64,000 nt of DNA, from contig CAJURX010000006.1 in assembly GCA_910589125.1 (NCBI GenBank), positions 53,125-117,124 of the forward strand. The letters are read 5' to 3'. This DNA is from an uncultured Eggerthellaceae bacterium. GTDB lineage: Bacteria > Actinomycetota > Coriobacteriia > Coriobacteriales > Eggerthellaceae. This document shows, piece after piece, positions 42,761 to 51,240 of this stretch; the stretch's first letter is position 1, and every line of letters begins with the position of its first letter. The translations under genes were made by a program, and so were the position numbers. The notes under the pieces are model-generated. The model had not been told where the DNA came from and made no database searches. It was given only the letters and a program-made list of their open reading frames with translations.

Positions 42761-45700
42761 TCACCCCAAGGACAAGAGAGAGCGGAACCGAGGATCCTCG
42801 CGCGCGAGCGCATCAGGCGCACCCTGCATGGTGATGCTCCCCGCCTCCAAGAAGGCCACGTGGTCGAAGGCATCCATCCCCTGCAGATGATGCGTCACCA
42901 CGATGGTGGTCTTGCCTTCGAGCACCTTCTGCATCACCGCCATGACCGCGCGCTCCGTATCCGGGTCGAGCGCCTTGAACGGCTCATCCAGCATCACGAT
43001 GTCGAAATCGGCCAAGAGCGCACGGGCGAGCGCTATGCGCGTGGCCTCACCGCCTGACACATCCTCCCCGCCCGATGCCAGCACGGAATCCAATCCCTTC
43101 GGCAGCCGCTCCACCAGGCCCTTGAGGCCGACCTCCTCCAACACGCATGCAAGCTCATCATCGTCAGCATCGCCCTTCGCGATGAGCAGATTCTCGCGCA
43201 GCGATCGATTGAAGATGTAGGGGTCCTGCTCGATGAGACCGATGCTCCCGCTCGTGCGCACGCATCCGTCCATGCCTGGAAGATAACCTGCGATCGCCTT
43301 CATGAGCGTCGTCTTGCCCGCCCCGCTCGGACCGATCAGAGCGCAGAGCGTGGCGGGAGGAACGGACAGGCTGACATCCGTGAGCACTGCCTGATCGCTG
43401 CCAGGATAGGCGAAGCGATCGATCGCAACGCTCACGGCAGCACCGCCCTCAGGGGAGGCGCAGGCGGAAGCGTCGCGCACGGACGGCGCCACGACCGGGT
43501 CCTCCTCCCCTTCCCCACCTGCTGCATCGATGAGCGCAGAGAGACCATCGACACCCTTTCGCATGGCATGCCCATCCAAGAGCGCCTCGGTCGCAGGCAA
43601 GATGAACTCGATCAACGGGAACAGGCAGATGGCGAATGCTGCGATCCAGTTCGGGGGCCAAGGTTGCTCATTCTGCACGGCGAATGAGGAGAGGGCAGCC
43701 ACCGCAGGGCTCGCCCCAGACCCTGAGAAGGGCGCGCCTGAGGTGAAGGGAGCGAATGCTCCTGCGGCCCAGACGAGGGTGATGACGACAGCACAGCCCA
43801 TCAGCGCCTGGCAGATGAAGCTGCGCGCTCTGCGATGGGCATCCAAGGTGCGCTGGATGCGGTCGCGCGAGGCGCGCATGGCACCCAAGCGACGCGCGCG
43901 AGCGTGCCCGCTGCCCGCTAGGATGACATCCCGCAGCCCCAGCACATCATCGGTGATGACCAGATACAGCGCACGCTTCTCTTCGCCCAAGCGCGCGAGC
44001 AGCCCCCTATCCGTCAGCAGAGCGACGACGCCACAGCCGATGGATGCCGCGATGAGCACCGGCGCGATGAGAGCACCGAGGAGGGGCGAGAGGATGAATG
44101 AGGCGATCGAGATGAACGCGACGACGAAGAGGGAGACCGCGAGCGGGAACGCGCATCGGATGAAGAGGTCTTGGAGGGACTTGATATCCTCGGACAAGGT
44201 GGCGAGCATGGCACCGAGCGCCTCGGGCCGCAGCGCATCCTCTGCGCGCCGCGCAGCATCGAAGAGCCGTTGACGGAGCTTGCTCGTGGCACGCAGCACC
44301 CAGTCATGGCGGACGAGCCGCTCGATGTAGTCGATGAGCGGCTTTCCCACGCCGAAGATGCGCACGAAGATGGAAGGCAGATGCAGCGCCAGCACCGTGA
44401 CCGGGAGCGCTGCCGCCACTGAGATCATGTAGCCTGATGTGAACATGAGACCGCATGCGAAGAGAGCTGCCACGCATGCGAGGCTCACCGCGATCGCGAT
44501 GAGCGCGATATGCGGCCTCAAGATGCTCCGAAGCAGGCGAGCCCCGCTCGCATGCGCTCGGCGCGCGCTCGCGCTCCCCTCGCGCGACCTGCACGGAGGA
44601 GTCGCATCAGCAAGCGGAGAGGCAAGGTCCGCGACGCTCTCCCTGCCCTCCCATCGCAGCGCGGCTGATGGCGCGGCGGCACGCGCCTGCTCGACCGCCT
44701 CCCCTCCTAGCAGAGAGGCCGCCCGTGCAGCAAGGGTCGGTTCGAGCGCAGCATCGGCACCACGGCTCGCGCAGATGGGAGGCGCTGAGCATGTGATGCG
44801 CCCATCCTCGATCCTGACATGGATGTCAGCCAGATCCACCCAGTGCATCCGATGCGTGGCGATGATCAGCATCCTATCGTCCAAGACGCGCATGAACACC
44901 TCGCGCAGCTTGAGCTCCGTCTCGATATCCAGATGCGCCGTCGGCTCATCCAGCACGACGACATCGCGCGCAGGGTCCACCAGGCAGCGAGCCAGCGCGA
45001 TGCGATGCGCCTCTCCCCCTGAGAGCTGCCGACCTCCCTCGCCCAGCATCAGATCCAGCCCTCGCGCATCATCGGCCAGATGCGCCAAGCCAACGCATGC
45101 GAGCGCAGCGAGCACATCCTCATCCGTCGCGTCCCTGCGATAGAGGGCGACGTTGTCCCGCAGCGTAGCTGCGAACAGATGAGGTCGTTGCGGGATATAG
45201 GCGACGCGGCGCGCCCACGACGGGCGCTTCAAGGTCTCTGCCCGCTGCCCATTCACGCAGAGATGCCCGCTGGAGGGATCCGAGAAGCCCGCGAGCACAT
45301 CCAGCAAGGATGACTTGCCCGAACCGGACGGACCCGTGATGACCACGACACGCGCACCAGCAAGGCGAAGCGACGCATCCGAGAGCACATGCGAGCCCTC
45401 CGCGCGGGCTATGCTCACGCCGCAGACGCTCACCTCGGGCACGCCAGGACGCGCCAAGGCGCGCTCGAGCGCACGCTCATCTTCGATGCTCTCGTACTCC
45501 ACCTCAAGGGATGCGCGCCCCTGCGCGAAGAGGATGGCCTTCTCGATCGCAGCGAGCGCTGAGGCGCCATCGAGGGTAGCATGGTAACCACGAGCATATG
45601 CTCGCACGGGCATGAACAGCTCAGGCACCAGCAGGAGCACGCAGAGCGCCGGATAGAAGAGCACATCTCCCTCCACCATGCGAAAGCCGAGCATGATGGC

Positions 45701-46465
45701 CACCGCAGCCAGCCCGCACGTCGCGAAGATATCCAAGACGGTGCTCGAGAGCGTTGCGGTGCGCAGCGTTGACATGACCAAGCGCCTGAAGCGCTCAGAT
45801 GCAGCGAACACCGTGCGCCCATAGGTCCGCGCACGCCCGAAGGCGCGCAACGTGGACATGCCCCGAAGCGCATCGATGAAATGGTTGGACATCTGCGCGA
45901 AGCGCGCGTGGCGCCTGGCGGCTGCATCGCTTGCCGTATGCCCGATCAGGCGCATGAACACCACGATGAAGGGAAGGCAGATGAGCGTGATGATGCCGCT
46001 CAAAAGATCCAGGGCGAAGATGCATGCACAGAGGCAGAGGGGCACGATGGCGAGCGATACCTGCTTGGGGATGGCATCCGCAAGATAGGCGCGGACGCGA
46101 TCGACGCCATCTGTCGCATCCAGCACGCATGCCGCCTCACCCGATGTGCGCACGAGCTCAGGACCGACCGTGGCGAGCGCCTCAAGATACGATGCTTGGA
46201 GCTTCGCAGACGTGCTCTCAGCGAATCGCGCTGAGATGGCATCCTGGAGAGCGCCCAGAGAGAGCCGGAAGAGATATGCGGCGAAGGATCCGGCTACATA
46301 CGGCATCAGGCCCGAAAGCGCAGCCCCCTGCCAGAGCTCGGTGATGGCGAATGCAAGGCAGAGCGATTGCACGATGACCGCGAGCGCGACCATGACGGAC
46401 ACCCCCGCGCACGCGATCCGTATCCGCGAGAGCCCCTCTATGCCCTTGAGCGCGCCATCACTCAC
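42761..46465 (-). CDS. cydDC: Fused CydD-CydC thiol-reductant ABC exporter
   Basis: A single 1234-residue polypeptide holds two complete ABC exporter halves. Each half has about six transmembrane helices and a nucleotide-binding domain. The first (about 1-575) has Walker A GPSGSGKSS, LSGGEAHRIALARCL and VVVLDEPTAHLD; the second (about 665-1234) has GPSGAGKTT, VSGGEATRIALARALL and IVMLDEPFKALD. CydD and CydC normally are separate subunits that export cysteine or glutathione and are required for assembling cytochrome bd oxidase. An Ala/Arg-rich linker (about 575-660) joins them. The start is assigned to GTG at 46465, 7 bases after the DUF2344 stop; the ribosome binding site is weak. No cydAB is in the window. 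Confidence 0.88.
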   Translation of the reverse strand: MSDGALKGIEGLSRIRIACAGVSVMVALAVIVQSLCLAFAITELWQGAALSGLMPYVAGSFAAYLFRLSLGALQDAISARFAESTSAKLQASYLEALATVGPELVRTSGEAACVLDATDGVDRVRAYLADAIPKQVSLAIVPLCLCACIFALDLLSGIITLICLPFIVVFMRLIGHTASDAAARRHARFAQMSNHFIDALRGMSTLRAFGRARTYGRTVFAASERFRRLVMSTLRTATLSSTVLDIFATCGLAAVAIMLGFRMVEGDVLFYPALCVLLLVPELFMPVRAYARGYHATLDGASALAAIEKAILFAQGRASLEVEYESIEDERALERALARPGVPEVSVCGVSIARAEGSHVLSDASLRLAGARVVVITGPSGSGKSSLLDVLAGFSDPSSGHLCVNGQRAETLKRPSWARRVAYIPQRPHLFAATLRDNVALYRRDATDEDVLAALACVGLAHLADDARGLDLMLGEGGRQLSGGEAHRIALARCLVDPARDVVVLDEPTAHLDIETELKLREVFMRVLDDRMLIIATHRMHWVDLADIHVRIEDGRITCSAPPICASRGADAALEPTLAARAASLLGGEAVEQARAAAPSAALRWEGRESVADLASPLADATPPCRSREGSASARRAHASGARLLRSILRPHIALIAIAVSLACVAALFACGLMFTSGYMISVAAALPVTVLALHLPSIFVRIFGVGKPLIDYIERLVRHDWVLRATSKLRQRLFDAARRAEDALRPEALGAMLATLSEDIKSLQDLFIRCAFPLAVSLFVVAFISIASFILSPLLGALIAPVLIAASIGCGVVALLTDRGLLARLGEEKRALYLVITDDVLGLRDVILAGSGHARARRLGAMRASRDRIQRTLDAHRRARSFICQALMGCAVVITLVWAAGAFAPFTSGAPFSGSGASPAVAALSSFAVQNEQPWPPNWIAAFAICLFPLIEFILPATEALLDGHAMRKGVDGLSALIDAAGGEGEEDPVVAPSVRDASACASPEGGAAVSVAIDRFAYPGSDQAVLTDVSLSVPPATLCALIGPSGAGKTTLMKAIAGYLPGMDGCVRTSGSIGLIEQDPYIFNRSLRENLLIAKGDADDDELACVLEEVGLKGLVERLPKGLDSVLASGGEDVSGGEATRIALARALLADFDIVMLDEPFKALDPDTERAVMAVMQKVLEGKTTIVVTHHLQGMDAFDHVAFLEAGSITMQGAPDALAREDPRFRSLLSLG

Positions 46466-46472
46466 GATGCGC

Positions 46473-47102
46473 TCACCCAAGCGAGATGCGCATGAAGGTG
46501 ATGACCTTCGGCATATCATCCGCTCCGCGCGCGCTCAGCTGGATGCACGCATCCGCGAACGCATCTGCGCGCATGCTCCCTGCTTGCGTGGACCTCAGAG
46601 CGAAGATGAGGCGCTGCCCCTCAAGGCGCGGCGCGCCCACCAAATAGTCAGCCGTGCTGAGCACCTTCTCCTTGCCCTTCCGCATGACGGACACCTCATC
46701 AGGGACGCTCAGATGAGCGAGCGGGGCGTCGAGCGTCACCTCGTAGGTGCCCACCGGGAATGCCACAGAGGCCGCATCTGCCGAGGGCTCCACATACGCG
46801 CAAGCATGCGGCGCAAGGTCGGCAGGGGATGCCCCTTGCAATGCGGAGAGCGCCTTGTCGGGAGCGATGTAGGCGGTGAGCTGGATGTCGAACACCTCAT
46901 CAAGGCCGCCCACGCCCACCGGCAGGGCCGGACCGAACGCTATCTTCATATGGGGAGAGAATCCCTGGCTGAGCGCGAAGGGAAGGCCGCTTCGGCGCAC
47001 GATGCGCTCCAGAGCATGCGTGATCTCCAGATGCGAGAGCATGGCGAGCCTTCCCTGCTCGGCATAGCGCACGCGCAATCTGAACAGACGTGGATCAGCC
47101 AT
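46473..47102 (-). CDS. TIGR03936 / DUF2344 radical SAM-linked protein
   Basis: The 209-residue product belongs to the DUF2344 family, which nearly always lies next to, or is fused with, the TIGR03960 radical SAM protein, as here. It begins with RLRVRYAEQGRLAMLSHLEITHALERIVRRS and contains GFSPHMKIAFGPALPVGV, both strong family motifs. The function is unknown; RNA modification is often suspected. The ATG at 47102 overlaps the upstream radical SAM gene by 8 bases and has GGGAGAG ten bases upstream. A reading from 47438 would run inside the neighbour in another frame and is rejected. Confidence 0.9.
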   Translation of the reverse strand: MADPRLFRLRVRYAEQGRLAMLSHLEITHALERIVRRSGLPFALSQGFSPHMKIAFGPALPVGVGGLDEVFDIQLTAYIAPDKALSALQGASPADLAPHACAYVEPSADAASVAFPVGTYEVTLDAPLAHLSVPDEVSVMRKGKEKVLSTADYLVGAPRLEGQRLIFALRSTQAGSMRADAFADACIQLSARGADDMPKVITFMRISLG

Positions 47103-48927
47103 GTTGCACCCGCTCTCCCTGCAGCACCGTCCCTGGACCGCCCGCATGGCAGATGCCACATGCGCTGCATGCACCGAACGTGCAGTCCTCAGTGGTCTGA
47201 CCTGCGAGCGCACGCTCGCGCTCTCGGATGAGGAAGCCCTTGGCAACGCCCGTATCGATGTGGTCCCACGGGAGCGCGTCGCCCACATCATGCGCCTCGT
47301 GCGCGATGGCATCCATATCCACGCCCACATGCTCGGCTGCCGCGCGCCATGCCCCTTCCGAGAAATGCTCCGACCATGCGTCGAAGCGCGCGCCGCGCTT
47401 CCATGCCTCTTCCACCAAGAGCGACACTTCGCGCCCACCCCGGCTCATCACCGCCTCGACGAAGCTCGTCTTGGGCTCATGGTAGTCCACGCGCACCGCC
47501 TTGAACCTGACCGCATCGCGTATGAGCCCGACGCGCCTGCGCGCCTCATCGGGCGAGATCTGCGCATCCCACTGGAATGGCGTGTGGGACTTAGGCACGA
47601 ACACGTTGACGGCCACCGTCATCTTGAGGCGACCGCGGCACTCCGGGGGCGTGAGCTCTCGCATGCGCGCGAATGCGCTGTTCGCGAGCTGCCCGATGGC
47701 TGCCACATCCTCATCGGTCTCGGTGGGCAAGCCGATCATGAAGTAGAGCTTCAACCGCTGCCATCCCGCGCTCATGGCCGCATCCACAGCTCCCATGAGA
47801 TCGCCTTCGGTGACGTTCTTGTTAATGACATCGCGCAGGCGCTGCGTTCCCGCCTCAGGCGCGAAGGTGAGGCCGCCGCGCTTCTGCCCAGCCACCTCGC
47901 TGGCCATATCCACCCCGAATGCATCCAAGCGCTGGGAGGGGATGGATACGCGCACGCCCGTGCCCGCGAACTCGGCATTGAGATCGCGGAGGATATCGGA
48001 TATCTGCGAATGGTCCGTGGTGGAGAGCGAGGTCAGGCTGACCTCCTCGTACCCTGTCTCGGATATCCCACGCTTCACGGCATCCACGATGGCGTGTGCC
48101 GGACGCTCGCGCACGGGACGATAGATCATCCCCGCCTGGCAGAATCGGCACCCGCGCGCGCACCCGCGCAGCACTTCCACGTTCAGGCGGTCATGGACGC
48201 ATTCGACGAACGGAACGACCATCGGCTCCCACGGGTCAGCCTCCCCGAAGCCCTGGAACACGCGCTTGCGCACGACGTGTCCCTGACCGTCGGAGGGATC
48301 ATGCAGCAGCGGGACATAGGTTCCCTCCACCTTCGCCATCTCCTCCAAGATGCGCGCACGGGATGCACCCTCTGCACGGCACGCTCGGATGACCGAGAGC
48401 ACCTCGGGCACGGATTCCTCGCCCTCGCCGATGAGGATGGCATCGAAGGCGCGCACGTATGGCTCAGGATTGAATGCGCAAGGGCCTCCTCCCAAGATGA
48501 TCGGGTCATCCTCTGCTCGATCAGGTGCCGCCACGGGGATGCCAGCCAGATCCAGGACCTCCAGCACGTTGGTGGCGCAGAGCTCATGCGGAAGCGTGAT
48601 GCCGATGGCGTCGAACTCGCGCAGGGGCGTCGTGTTCTCCAGCGAGAACAGAGGCACCTTGGCCGCGCGCATGGCATCAGCCATATCAGACGCAGGCAGG
48701 TACGCGCGCTCAGCCACCATGCCCTCATGCATGTTCACGCGATTGACGAGGATGCGCATCGCTTGGTTCGCTTGGCCCAGCTCATAGGTATCGGGATACA
48801 CCATGCAGAAGGCGAAGCCCTCGCGCGAAGGCGCATCCGCGCCCCATTCGCTGCCAGCATAGCGCCCAGGGCGTTCGATGGATCGGAGCAGCGGCGCGAC
48901 CTGCTCCCAGATGCTCGATCGGGTCAT
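47095..48927 (-). CDS. TIGR03960 family B12-binding radical SAM protein
   Basis: The product has about 610 residues. The N-terminal half contains a cobalamin-binding-like region (GGGPCAFNPEPY, FDAILIGEGEESVPEVL). The radical SAM core follows with RGCARGCRFCQAGMIYRP, in which CxxxCxxC holds the 4Fe-4S cluster. A C-terminal cysteine motif (CTFGACSACGIC) suggests a further metal site. The reaction is unknown. The start is taken at 48927 (MTRSSIWEQVAPLLRSIERP), where homologues begin; ATGs at 48942 and 48969 are alternatives and the Shine-Dalgarno is not decisive. It sits between the DUF697 gene and DUF2344 with short overlaps or gaps, clearly one transcript. Confidence 0.88.
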   Translation of the reverse strand: MTRSSIWEQVAPLLRSIERPGRYAGSEWGADAPSREGFAFCMVYPDTYELGQANQAMRILVNRVNMHEGMVAERAYLPASDMADAMRAAKVPLFSLENTTPLREFDAIGITLPHELCATNVLEVLDLAGIPVAAPDRAEDDPIILGGGPCAFNPEPYVRAFDAILIGEGEESVPEVLSVIRACRAEGASRARILEEMAKVEGTYVPLLHDPSDGQGHVVRKRVFQGFGEADPWEPMVVPFVECVHDRLNVEVLRGCARGCRFCQAGMIYRPVRERPAHAIVDAVKRGISETGYEEVSLTSLSTTDHSQISDILRDLNAEFAGTGVRVSIPSQRLDAFGVDMASEVAGQKRGGLTFAPEAGTQRLRDVINKNVTEGDLMGAVDAAMSAGWQRLKLYFMIGLPTETDEDVAAIGQLANSAFARMRELTPPECRGRLKMTVAVNVFVPKSHTPFQWDAQISPDEARRRVGLIRDAVRFKAVRVDYHEPKTSFVEAVMSRGGREVSLLVEEAWKRGARFDAWSEHFSEGAWRAAAEHVGVDMDAIAHEAHDVGDALPWDHIDTGVAKGFLIRERERALAGQTTEDCTFGACSACGICHAGGPGTVLQGERVQHG

Positions 48928-48934
48928 AGGCAGA

Positions 48935-50017
48935 TCAAGCATCCTTCTTGCCGGTGACGACCTTGGCAACAGCGGGGACGGAATCGGCCACGGCGCTCAT
49001 CACCTTCTTGCCCAGAGGCGTGCCGGCAGCCGTGCTCGCCGCATCCATGGCACCGTCGCGCGCAGATTGCACGACCTGTGCGATGCCCACGATGTCCCCA
49101 CCTGCCTCGAAGTATTCGATGGCCGCGCGTCCCATGGCCTCGGTGGCGGCGAATCCGACCGCACCGGACACGAGCCAACCCGCGAACGGGACCAGCTTCG
49201 CTCCCGCACGTGCGACATTGCGCGCGAGGAATGCGCCGCCCAGCACGCACGCGAGCTCCTTGATGCGCTCAGCATCCAAAGGCTGCCCGTATGCGGTGGC
49301 GATCTGCAGGACCATCTTCATCTGATTGAGCGTCATGATGGGCATGTCCGCGCCCGGGAGGATGGGCACGAAGCCGATGGCGGCGTTCTGCATGGAGGTG
49401 GCGGAGATGGCATCTCGGGCCAACGGTCGGCGCACGAAAGGGAACGCGAGCGCAAGCGTGAGCTTCTTCTCAGGGCATGCGGTGATGATCCACTCGCCCA
49501 TGCGCTGCATGAGCAGGCAGAACGCCTCCTCAGTGAGCGCAACAGCGCCCACGCTCGTCACGTCCTGTGCACGCGAGCGCAAGGCCGGGATGAGAGCAGC
49601 AGCCTTCTCCTCGATCGCGCTCGTGAGCTTCACCGGCGCCACGATATCGGCCACGGGGATGGGAGCTCCCGCTTCCTCGGATGCTGTGCGCGTCGCAGCT
49701 GGATCGTCGGATACCACCATGACGGGCACGCCCGCTGCACGCACATCATCCGCCAGGCGTCCCACCTCGGGCGACGCCCCCGCGACGATGACCGCGAAGT
49801 CATCGCGCACCTCTCCTGGATGGTAGCCGCCATCCAGATACGTGACCGTCACGCGCGTATGCGCGCTCGTGGACGCGAAGGCGGACCTGACGCGAGCAGC
49901 CAGCTCCCCATCAGCGGAATCATCTATCATCACGGACACGGAGACGGGCACATCCGCCACCGCCCTCATGTCCTTGGCTATGCGGAACACCTCTCCAAGA
50001 TCAACGGGAAGAACCAT
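48935..50017 (-). CDS. DUF697 domain protein in the elongasome operon
   Basis: The 360-residue product ends in a DUF697 domain (about 215-318), recognised by NAAIGFVPILPGADMPIMTL and the small-residue-rich GWLVSGAVGFAATEAMGRAAIEYF. DUF697 occurs in YcjF and other membrane-associated, often GTPase-linked proteins. The N-terminal half (about 25-150) is alpha/beta (VSVSVMIDD, DFAVIVAGA, VPVMVVSD) and looks like a Rossmann or degenerate GTPase fold without a P-loop. Two or three hydrophobic helices may associate with the membrane. Its start overlaps the rodA end by 17 bases, with AGGAG upstream, so translation is coupled to rodA. The function is unknown; position suggests a role at the cell envelope. 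Confidence 0.8.
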   Translation of the reverse strand: MVLPVDLGEVFRIAKDMRAVADVPVSVSVMIDDSADGELAARVRSAFASTSAHTRVTVTYLDGGYHPGEVRDDFAVIVAGASPEVGRLADDVRAAGVPVMVVSDDPAATRTASEEAGAPIPVADIVAPVKLTSAIEEKAAALIPALRSRAQDVTSVGAVALTEEAFCLLMQRMGEWIITACPEKKLTLALAFPFVRRPLARDAISATSMQNAAIGFVPILPGADMPIMTLNQMKMVLQIATAYGQPLDAERIKELACVLGGAFLARNVARAGAKLVPFAGWLVSGAVGFAATEAMGRAAIEYFEAGGDIVGIAQVVQSARDGAMDAASTAAGTPLGKKVMSAVADSVPAVAKVVTGKKDA

Positions 50018-51236
50018 ATCCAGCTCCTGTCATCGGGGCCATCTCATGCGAGTACACAGATGATATCAGTCCGAGCATCGCGAAGTTGACCGTCATGAAG
50101 GACGATCCATAACTGACAAATGGCAGTGGGATTCCCGTAATGGGCATGAGCCCGCAGCACATGCCGATGTTCTCGAGGATCTGGAACAGCCACATCCCCA
50201 CGATGGCGCAGACGATGAGCATCCCGAAGAGGTTACCGCACGTGCGCGCGATGTAGATGGCGCTCCCTATGAGCAGCGCATACAAGGCGATGAGCACGAC
50301 CACGCCGAAGAATCCGAGCTCCTCTGCGAGCACGCAGAAGATGAAGTCCGTGGGCGCTTCGGGCAGGAATCCCAGAGCCGACTGCGTGGAGAAGCCGAGC
50401 CCCTTGCCGAACAAGCCGCCCGATCCGATGGCGATCATGGCCTGCTTGAGGTTGTAGCCCTCATCGGTGGTGGAGAGCGAATCCTGATTCATGAACACGA
50501 ACAGGCGCGTGCGCTGGTAGTTCTTCAAGAGCTTGTATTCCCATGTGCCGTCAGGCAGCTGGTACTTCAACACCTCATCCACCGCGAACACGGCGACGAT
50601 GGTGGCTATGAAGGCAGCGAGCGTGATGAGCAGGTATCGCAAGCGCGCACCGCCCATGACGAGCACGACGGCGGAGATGAACAGGTACACGAGGCCCGTG
50701 CCCAGGTCAGGCTGCGTCATGATGCAGAGGAACGGCACGAGCAGAAGGCCGACGCACTTGCAGTACTCCCTCAGGTCGAACAGGCGCCCGTTGTAGCGCG
50801 AGAGCAGGCTAGCCGCGAAGAGGACGACGGTCACCTTGGCGAACTCAGCGGGCTGCACCTGCATGCCGATGTAGATCCACGAGGTAGCGCCCTTGACCGT
50901 GCGCCCGATGAAGGGCAGATGCGGGGAGAGGATGAGGATCACGCTCACGATGAGGAGCGGATAGGTGAGGGCTCCGAACTTCCGATAGTCGAACATCCAG
51001 AGCGCCATGCATGCGACGATGCCCATGGCAACGCCCATGAGCTGGCGCGAGAAGCTGTAATCCGCATCCGTCTGGACGGCAGACCAGCACACGAGCAGCC
51101 CGAATGCGATCAGGGCCACGCAGGCGATGAAGAAGGGCCAGCACACGATGGATGAGAGACGCGAGCGATGACGTCGCGCACCCGTGCTCGTGGGCGTGGC
51201 CGCTGCATGCACGGATTCTATCTGGGGAAGCGGCAT
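50001..51236 (-). CDS. rodA: Rod-shape SEDS glycosyltransferase RodA
   Basis: RodA polymerises glycan strands from lipid II during cell elongation together with its partner PBP2. The 411-residue product has about ten transmembrane helices and the SEDS motifs GATSWIYIGMQVQPAEFAK, TQPDLGTGLVY, EELGFFG and PITGIPLPFVSYGSS. The pairing with mrdA, 4 bases upstream, makes RodA more likely than FtsW. A 30-residue cytoplasmic N-terminal leader precedes the first helix. It overlaps the DUF697 gene by 17 bases. Confidence 0.93.
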   Translation of the reverse strand: MPLPQIESVHAAATPTSTGARRHRSRLSSIVCWPFFIACVALIAFGLLVCWSAVQTDADYSFSRQLMGVAMGIVACMALWMFDYRKFGALTYPLLIVSVILILSPHLPFIGRTVKGATSWIYIGMQVQPAEFAKVTVVLFAASLLSRYNGRLFDLREYCKCVGLLLVPFLCIMTQPDLGTGLVYLFISAVVLVMGGARLRYLLITLAAFIATIVAVFAVDEVLKYQLPDGTWEYKLLKNYQRTRLFVFMNQDSLSTTDEGYNLKQAMIAIGSGGLFGKGLGFSTQSALGFLPEAPTDFIFCVLAEELGFFGVVVLIALYALLIGSAIYIARTCGNLFGMLIVCAIVGMWLFQILENIGMCCGLMPITGIPLPFVSYGSSFMTVNFAMLGLISSVYSHEMAPMTGAGYGSSR

Positions 51237-51240
51237 GGAA

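Noticed and set aside
47101..48957. Long frame opposite the radical SAM gene
   Set aside because: The minus-strand reading has CxxxCxxC and family-wide similarity; the plus-strand one is a compositional shadow.
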